The position numbers were made by a program, and so were the translations under genes. The notes beneath the pieces are model-generated. The model was not told where the DNA came from and searched no databases. It saw nothing but the letters and a program-made list of their open reading frames with translations. From Actinomycetota bacterium (GTDB lineage Bacteria; Actinomycetota; Thermoleophilia; Solirubrobacterales; Thermoleophilaceae), in assembly GCA_005885165.1 (NCBI GenBank), contig VAXR01000123.1, forward strand, positions 1-10,274: a DNA stretch of 10,274 nucleotides, written 5' to 3'. Shown in pieces: positions 5,966-10,274 of this stretch; positions within the stretch are counted from its first letter, which is position 1; each line of letters opens with the position of its first letter.

Positions 5966-6003
5966 CGACTTGCGGGGAATGGACTCCCCTGAGAGGAGCA
6001 AGG

Positions 6004-6513
6004 ATGACGAATCTGGCCCGGCTGACCGCCGACTCCGCGCCAGGACGTGCAGCGGAGCGGGACGATCCCACCTACTTCTGCACGCATTGCGGTTCGCTGT
6101 TCGACCCCTCGCAAGGTAAGGGGGAGCGGCCGATGCGCCGGCGGGTCTGCGGCGAATGCGGGCTCGGGGTGATTCTCACTTGCTCGAAGACGACGCTCGA
6201 CTCGGAGGGCGCGGTCTTCCTGGTCGTGACCTCGGATCTCCGCATCAGCGCGGCCAGCGAGGCCGCGGAGGGCTTCTTCCGGATCCCGGAGGGCCTCTAC
6301 GGACGGCCGCTCCTGTCGGTGGTCACCAGCCCGGACGGGGTGGGCGACCTCGCCCGGCACGTGGTCCGCGCGGCGTCGGGCTCCAGGCAGACCGTGACGA
6401 TGCCCGTCGAGGCGGCGTCGTCGCGATTGCCGGCCGGCGCGATCGCGGCGCGCATCGGCGGCTGCGCGAGCCCGCCCGCCGCACTCCTCGTTATCGAGAC
6501 CGCCCGGGCCTAG
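6004..6513 (+). CDS. Zinc-ribbon and PAS-like domain protein
   Basis: 169 residues. Residues 24-60 form a probable zinc ribbon with two CxxC knuckles (C26-T-H-C29 and C49-G-E-C52, 19 residues apart) and an additional Cys60. Residues about 66-167 resemble a PAS fold: a VFLVVTSDLRISAAS strand pair, the AAEGFFRIPEGLYGRPLLSVV helix-turn that follows in PAS domains, and closing strands RQTVTMPVEAA and ALLVIETA. It has no kinase, cyclase or DNA-binding output domain, so it may act by protein contact or bind nucleic acid through the ribbon. The start is firm: AGAGGAG at 5992-5998, 5 bp before the ATG. An inverted repeat GGGGA-N6-TCCCC (5974-5989) lies just upstream between the two divergent starts. 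It is soluble and cytoplasmic. Domain calls are by pattern only; PAS sequences are divergent, so that part is less sure than the ribbon. Confidence 0.75.
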   Translation: MTNLARLTADSAPGRAAERDDPTYFCTHCGSLFDPSQGKGERPMRRRVCGECGLGVILTCSKTTLDSEGAVFLVVTSDLRISAASEAAEGFFRIPEGLYGRPLLSVVTSPDGVGDLARHVVRAASGSRQTVTMPVEAASSRLPAGAIAARIGGCASPPAALLVIETARA

Positions 6514-7658
6514 GCGACCGGCCCGGCGAGCTCCACCCGCTCGGACTCGACCAGCCGGTCGAACGTCGCGAGTGCCTGGGCCACGACCTGGTCCATGTTC
6601 AGGTACTGGTAGCGCGCGAGGCGCCCGACGAACGTGACGTTCGGAAGCTCTGCTGCCAGCTGCTCGTACTGCTTGTACAGCGCGCGGGTGTCGTCGCGCG
6701 GGATCGGGTAGTAGGGATCGCCCTCCGAGCGCGGGTACTCGACGGCGATCGTCGAGGAACCGTGCGGCGACTGGCCGGTGAGGTGGCGGAACTCGGTCTT
6801 ACGCGTGTGCGGCACGTGCTCGGACGGGAAGTTGATCGAGCCGGTCGGCTGTGAGAGGCCGCCGTCGGGAGTCGGCTCGTTCACGAGATCCCACTCGAGG
6901 CTTCGGTACGGCAGCGCCCCGAAGCGGTAGTCGAAGTAGCGGTCGACCGGGCCCGTGTACACGAGGTGCCCGTAGTCGATCTCGTCGCGGACCTCGAAGA
7001 AGTCGACGCCCAGGCTCACCTCGATGTTCGGGTGGTCGAGGATCCGGCGGAACATCGTCGTGTAGCCGTCAGCCGGCATCGCCTGGTGCCAGTCCGTGAA
7101 GTAGCGATCGTCCGTGTTCGTCCTGAGCGGGATGCGCGCGCAGACCGACGCGTGGAGCTCGGACGGATCGCGCTCCCACTGCTTGCGGGTGTAGCCGCGG
7201 AAGAAGCGCTCGTAGAGGTCGCGGCCGACGCGCGCCACCACTGCGTCCTCGCTCGTCTTCACCAGGTCGATCGGCTCCGCGCGCTCGTTGTAGAAGGCGT
7301 CGACGTCGTCATCGGTCTCGAGGTCGAGCCCGTAGAGCTGGTTGACCGTGGTGCGGTTGATAGGGATCGGGAGCAGCTGCCCGTCGACGTTCGCCAGCAC
7401 GCGGTGCTCGTAGGGCCGCCAGTCGGTGAAGCGCGAGAGGTACTCGACCACCCGCTCGGCGTTGGTGTGGAAGATGTGGGGCCCGTACGCGTGGACGGTC
7501 ACGCCGTGGTCGTCGACGTAGTCGTAGGCGTTGCCGGCGATGTGGTCGCGGCGGTCGATGACCAGCACCGACTGGCCGCAGCAGCTGGCCAGCCGCTCGG
7601 CCATGATCGATCCGGCGTAGCCGGCGCCGACCACGAGTGTGTCGTAGCGCTCGGGCAT
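6510..7658 (-). CDS. glf: UDP-galactopyranose mutase
   Basis: 382 residues, the usual bacterial length. This flavoenzyme converts UDP-galactopyranose to UDP-galactofuranose, the donor for galactofuranose in cell-surface glycans, and needs reduced FAD. Seen in sequence are the FAD Rossmann motif VVGAGYAGS (9-17) with the acidic strand end VIDRR (33-37), the AGNAYDY and YGPHIFHT segments (41-47, 58-65), GYTRKQWERDP (155-165), IPLRTNTDDRYF (176-187) with a substrate-phosphate Arg, TGPVDRYFDYRFGALPYRSLEW (235-256), and the C-terminal FAD-contact block FVGRLARYQYLNMDQV (343-358). The ATG start gives the canonical N-terminus but has no SD; a TAGGCT 12 bp upstream may act as a -10 with a very short leader. 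No galactofuranosyltransferase neighbours it. Its stop overlaps the convergent zinc-ribbon gene's stop within CTAG. Confidence 0.95.
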   Translation of the reverse strand: MPERYDTLVVGAGYAGSIMAERLASCCGQSVLVIDRRDHIAGNAYDYVDDHGVTVHAYGPHIFHTNAERVVEYLSRFTDWRPYEHRVLANVDGQLLPIPINRTTVNQLYGLDLETDDDVDAFYNERAEPIDLVKTSEDAVVARVGRDLYERFFRGYTRKQWERDPSELHASVCARIPLRTNTDDRYFTDWHQAMPADGYTTMFRRILDHPNIEVSLGVDFFEVRDEIDYGHLVYTGPVDRYFDYRFGALPYRSLEWDLVNEPTPDGGLSQPTGSINFPSEHVPHTRKTEFRHLTGQSPHGSSTIAVEYPRSEGDPYYPIPRDDTRALYKQYEQLAAELPNVTFVGRLARYQYLNMDQVVAQALATFDRLVESERVELAGPVA

Positions 7659-7732
7659 CCGTGCGGCTACAGCCTAGTTGGGGGCCGCCGCGCGGGGCGC
7701 AACCGCCGCGGGTGCAAGATCGCGTTCAGATG

Positions 7733-7797
7733 TTGCGCAGAGCGGAGCAAACCTGTCACAAATCTCGTTCACAGCCCGTGGGTTTGCGCAGGCTGTG
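7733..7797. repeat. Nested repeats in the glf-merR intergenic region
   Basis: Three repeat pairs overlap here: a direct repeat TTGCGCAG at 7733-7740 and 7784-7791; an inverted repeat GCAAACC (7747-7753) with GGTTTGC (7781-7787); and CACAGCC (7770-7776) with GGCTGTG (7791-7797). The spacer of about 209 bp separates two divergent starts, so these may be operator sites for the MerR-type protein or another regulator. A TAAAGAT at 7820-7826 is a possible -10 for the regulator gene, without a matching -35. Confidence 0.35.
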
Positions 7798-7867
7798 GCG
7801 GCGAACCGACCCCGTGGCGTAAAGATTCGGCACATTCGTGCCGAAGATCCTCCAGGGAGACTTCAAA

Positions 7868-8743
7868 TTGAGCGGGATTCGAACTAACGCGGCGGCCGAG
7901 CTTCTCGGCGTCAGCCCGAACACCCTCCGAAGCTGGGAACGACGCTTCGGCTATCCGTCCCCCCGCCGTACGGCGGGCGGCCACCGGCAGTACGAGCTGG
8001 GCGAGCTCGAGGCGCTTCGCCGCGCGCTGCTCGAGACGCACAACATCTCGTCCGCGATCCAGGTCGCGCGCCAGCGCGGGGAGGGCGTCGGGTCCGCTTC
8101 ACGAATTCTGGAGGCCTTCGACCGCTTCGACGAGGCGCTCGCCGACCGGCTGATGGAGGAGAGCCTGGCGCTCCGCTCGATCGAGCGAAGCGTCGAGGAG
8201 CTGCTGATGCCCGCGCTCGAGCTGGCCGAGAGCCGCGAGGGGCGCGAGGCCGAATACGAGCTGGCCTGCCGCTGGGCGACGGGCTGGCTTCACAGTGCGC
8301 GCCGGGTCGCTCCGGCCGCCACGCGCTCCGAGGGCGTGCTGCTGTTCGACTCGAGCCCGGGCCTCGGCATCGAGGCGATCCAGGTGCAGGCGCTCGAGCT
8401 CGGGCTCCGGCGTGCCGGCTTCCGCGTGCTTCTGTTGTCAGTGGGCCTCGCCCAGGAGCGCATGGCGCGCGCCATGCGGGCGCTCGACCCGAGCGCGCTG
8501 GTCCTGTGCGGCACGGGCGCGACGCTCGACGTCGTCGGCCGGCTTGTCTACGCCGTCCGCCAGATGGGCTCGGCTGCGCCGCTCTTCGAGTACCGCGGGT
8601 CGATGCCGGTCAGCGGCACGCACAACATCCCGACGCTCGGGTCCGCGCCGAGCGAGGCCGTTCGCAACCTCAAGGCGATGGTCGACGGCCCGGCTTTCGG
8701 CCGCATCGCCGCGATGAGCTCGCGCGCCGGCTCCGGCGCTTAG
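7868..8743 (+). CDS. MerR-type regulator with degenerate cobalamin-binding fold
   Basis: 291 residues from a TTG. Residues 3-58 are a MerR winged helix-turn-helix (TNAAAELLGVSPNTLRSWERR, then wing residues RTAGGHRQY). Residues about 75-145 resemble the four-helix bundle that precedes the B12 domain in CarH/LitR-type light sensors, and 155-275 look like the Rossmann-type B12-binding domain (VLLFDSSPGLGIEA, GFRVLLLSVG, PSALVLCGTG). Key cobalamin features are missing: the His of the D/E-x-H-x-x-G loop is replaced (D161-S-S-P164-G-L-G) and the Trp-x9-Glu-His motif of the bundle is absent. It may therefore sense another ligand or none. The TTG at 7868 is chosen over the GTG at 7838 because AGGGAGA (7854-7860) sits 7 bp before it, whereas the GTG has no SD and adds a non-conserved PKILQGDFKL. 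It is likely a dimeric DNA-binding regulator. ileS starts 56 bp downstream. Confidence 0.85.
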   Translation: MSGIRTNAAAELLGVSPNTLRSWERRFGYPSPRRTAGGHRQYELGELEALRRALLETHNISSAIQVARQRGEGVGSASRILEAFDRFDEALADRLMEESLALRSIERSVEELLMPALELAESREGREAEYELACRWATGWLHSARRVAPAATRSEGVLLFDSSPGLGIEAIQVQALELGLRRAGFRVLLLSVGLAQERMARAMRALDPSALVLCGTGATLDVVGRLVYAVRQMGSAAPLFEYRGSMPVSGTHNIPTLGSAPSEAVRNLKAMVDGPAFGRIAAMSSRAGSGA

Positions 8744-8765
8744 CCGCCGCAATTCGCGCCCTTTA

Positions 8766-8808
8766 GGAGCCCGCTTTCGCTCATAGAATCGGGGCTCCCG
8801 TGAGCCCC
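8766..8808 (+). promoter_or_regulatory. ileS start region: -10 box flanked by competing inverted repeats
   Basis: TAGAAT (8784-8789) is a good -10, ending 10 bp before the GTG; the best -35 is weak (TTTAGG, 8762-8767, 16-bp spacer). GGAGCCC (8766-8772) is complementary to GGGCTCC (8792-8798), and GGGGCT (8791-8796) to AGCCCC (8803-8808), so the two hairpins exclude each other. The second has the start codon in its 6-base loop. The first could also end transcripts from the regulator gene. Confidence 0.45.
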
Positions 8809-10274
8809 TACCGCGACGTCGACCCCGCTCAGACGTTCCCCGCCCTGGAGGAGCAGGTGCTGGAGCGCTGGCGCGAGCGCGACGTCTTCCACGAGTCGGT
8901 CCGCCGGCGGAAGGGCTCGCCGCGGTTCGTCTTCTACGAGGGGCCGCCGACGGCCAACGGGCGGCCCGGATCCCACCACGTCCTGTCGCGCGTCTTCAAG
9001 GACGTCTTCCCGCGCTACAAGACGATGCGCGGGCACGTGGTCCATCGCAAGGCCGGCTGGGACTGCCACGGGCTTCCGGTGGAGCTCGAGATCGAGCGCG
9101 CGCTCGGGATCGCGTCGAAGGCGGACATCGAGCGCTATGGCGTGGCCGAGTTCAATGCGCGCTGCCGCGAGTCCGTCTTCGCCTACATCGACGAGTGGAA
9201 CCGCCTGACCGAGCGGATCGGCTTCTGGATCGACACCGACGACGCGTACGTCACTTTGTCGAACGACTACATCGAGTCTGTTTGGTGGTCGCTGCGGGAG
9301 GTGTGGCGGCGCGGGCTGTTGTACGAGAGCGACAAGGTCGTCCCCTACTGCCCGCGCGACGGCACGGCGCTGTCCTCGCACGAGGTGGCGCAGGGCTACC
9401 GCGACGTGGTGGATCCCTCGGTGTACGTGCGGTTCCCGGTGCGCGGCGAGGACGGCGTTTCGTTCCTCGGCTGGACCACCACACCGTGGACTCTTCTGTC
9501 GAACGCCGCGCTCGCCGTCCACCCGGACATCTCATACGTACGCGCGCGTGTAGGAGACGAGGCGCTGATCCTGGCCGAGGCGCTTGTCGAGCGCGTGCTC
9601 GGCGAGGGCGTGGAGGTGGAGGCGCGGATGCCGGGGTCGGAGCTGGTCGGCATCGAGTACGAGCCGCCGTTCTCGTTCATCGCCGACTACGGCGAGCGGG
9701 GCCACACGGTGCTGCCGGCCGACTTCGTGACGACCGAGGAGGGGACCGGCGTGGTCCACACGGCGGTGGCGTTCGGCGAGGACGACTTCCGGCTCGGTGA
9801 GCGGTTCGGGCTGAAGGTCCAGAACCCCGTGCGCGAGGACGGGACGTTCGACGAGCGGATGGGTCCCTTCGCCGGCCGGTTCGTGAAGGACGCGGATCCG
9901 GACATCGTGGAGGCGCTGCGGGAGTCCGGGCGGCTGTTTCGCTCCGAGACCTACGAGCACGCCTACCCGCACTGCTGGCGGTGCGGCACGCCGCTCTTGT
10001 ATTACGCGAAGCAGAGCTGGTACGTGCAGACGACAGCCGTGCGCGACGCGATGCTGGCCGCCAACGAGGAGATCGCCTGGCATCCCGCGCACATCAAGCA
10101 CGGGCGCTTCGGGGACTGGCTGGCGGGGAACGTCGACTGGGCGCTGTCGCGCGAGCGCTACTGGGGCACGCCGCTGCCGGTGTGGCGGTGCTCCGGCGGG
10201 CACGAGCGCTGCTTGGGGTCGCGCGCTGAGCTGTCGTCGCTCGGCGGCTCGGTGCCCGACGATCTCCACAAGCC
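8800..10274 (+). CDS. ileS: Isoleucyl-tRNA synthetase (5' part, runs off the window)
   Basis: 491 codons are present of a protein usually about 1,000-1,050 residues long. This class I synthetase charges tRNA-Ile and hydrolyses mischarged Val-tRNA. Seen are the PPTANGRPGSHH segment (49-60), where GSHH takes the place of HIGH as in many actinobacterial IleS; GWDCHGLPVE (86-95), the canonical adenylation-site block; the editing domain with WTTTPWTL (225-232) and GTGVVHTAVAFGEDD (315-329); the HCWRC pair (391-395); and NVDWALSRERYWGTPLP (444-460). The KMSKS loop lies beyond the window. The wording resembles the eukaryote-like IleS type found in actinobacteria, often linked to mupirocin tolerance; that property is inference. 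The GTG start gives the normal N-terminus but has no SD, suggesting a leaderless or nearly leaderless mRNA. The 56-bp upstream gap is too short for the T-box leader seen before many actinobacterial ileS genes. Confidence 0.95.
   Translation, partial: MSPYRDVDPAQTFPALEEQVLERWRERDVFHESVRRRKGSPRFVFYEGPPTANGRPGSHHVLSRVFKDVFPRYKTMRGHVVHRKAGWDCHGLPVELEIERALGIASKADIERYGVAEFNARCRESVFAYIDEWNRLTERIGFWIDTDDAYVTLSNDYIESVWWSLREVWRRGLLYESDKVVPYCPRDGTALSSHEVAQGYRDVVDPSVYVRFPVRGEDGVSFLGWTTTPWTLLSNAALAVHPDISYVRARVGDEALILAEALVERVLGEGVEVEARMPGSELVGIEYEPPFSFIADYGERGHTVLPADFVTTEEGTGVVHTAVAFGEDDFRLGERFGLKVQNPVREDGTFDERMGPFAGRFVKDADPDIVEALRESGRLFRSETYEHAYPHCWRCGTPLLYYAKQSWYVQTTAVRDAMLAANEEIAWHPAHIKHGRFGDWLAGNVDWALSRERYWGTPLPVWRCSGGHERCLGSRAELSSLGGSVPDDLHK

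Noticed and set aside
5251..6003. Long upstream extension of the zinc-ribbon/PAS frame
   Set aside because: The extension is Arg/Pro/Ser-rich and antisense to the lipoprotein gene; the SD at 5992-5998 and the protein pattern place the start at 6004.
8744..8799. T-box riboswitch before ileS
   Set aside because: Only 56 bases are available and neither a specifier stem nor the T-box sequence is visible.
8740..9522. 260-codon minus-strand frame opposite ileS
   Set aside because: It is a shadow of ileS codons; the plus strand carries all conserved synthetase motifs in one frame.
1..10274. CRISPR array, tRNA, rRNA, transposase or integrase genes
   Set aside because: No regularly spaced identical repeats, cloverleaf with CCA-end context, rRNA signature or recombinase motif was found on either strand by eye.

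Overview
The window is chromosomal DNA from a high-GC actinobacterium. A deep soil lineage such as Thermoleophilia (Solirubrobacterales or Gaiellales) fits best. The reasons are strong G/C bias at third codon positions, frequent GTG and TTG starts, TANNNT-type -10 boxes with likely leaderless genes, an actinobacterial isoleucyl-tRNA synthetase with a GSHH active-site motif, a galactofuranose-pathway mutase, and a choice-of-anchor Q beta-helix protein with a basic C-terminal domain. This placement is inferred from protein style, not from a database search.

Layout. Bases 1-50 are the tail of an upstream gene. A small secreted lipoprotein (126-566, +) converges on an AIM24-family protein (588-1397, -). 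Divergent from AIM24 is an NTF2/SnoaL-like protein (1478-1894, +) with a clear promoter and SD, followed by a perfect 14-bp stem terminator. A large exported right-handed beta-helix protein (1980-3788, +) follows and is probably translated from a leaderless mRNA. It converges on a class II fumarase gene (3819-5110, -) whose 5' end is broken: a short stretch of codons is missing and the frame changes. A 327-bp gap without a gene holds two near-perfect palindromes. Next come a divergent pair, an unrecognised lipoprotein (5438-5965, -) and a zinc-ribbon plus PAS-like protein (6004-6513, +). UDP-galactopyranose mutase (6510-7658, -) shares its stop-codon bases with the zinc-ribbon gene. A repeat-rich spacer leads to a MerR-type regulator with a degenerate cobalamin-binding fold (7868-8743, +). 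The window ends inside ileS (8800 onward, +).

The genes do not form one operon; strand changes and terminators split the window into mostly single-gene units. Recognisable functions are central metabolism (fumarase), translation (IleS), envelope glycan precursor synthesis (Glf), two lipoproteins and one exported beta-helix protein, and two candidate regulators (the zinc-ribbon/PAS protein and the MerR protein). No CRISPR array, tRNA, rRNA, transposase or phage gene was seen. The main points for follow-up are the disrupted fumC, the MerR regulator lacking the cobalamin ligand, the zinc-ribbon/PAS and lipoprotein divergent pair, and competing hairpins around the ileS start codon.
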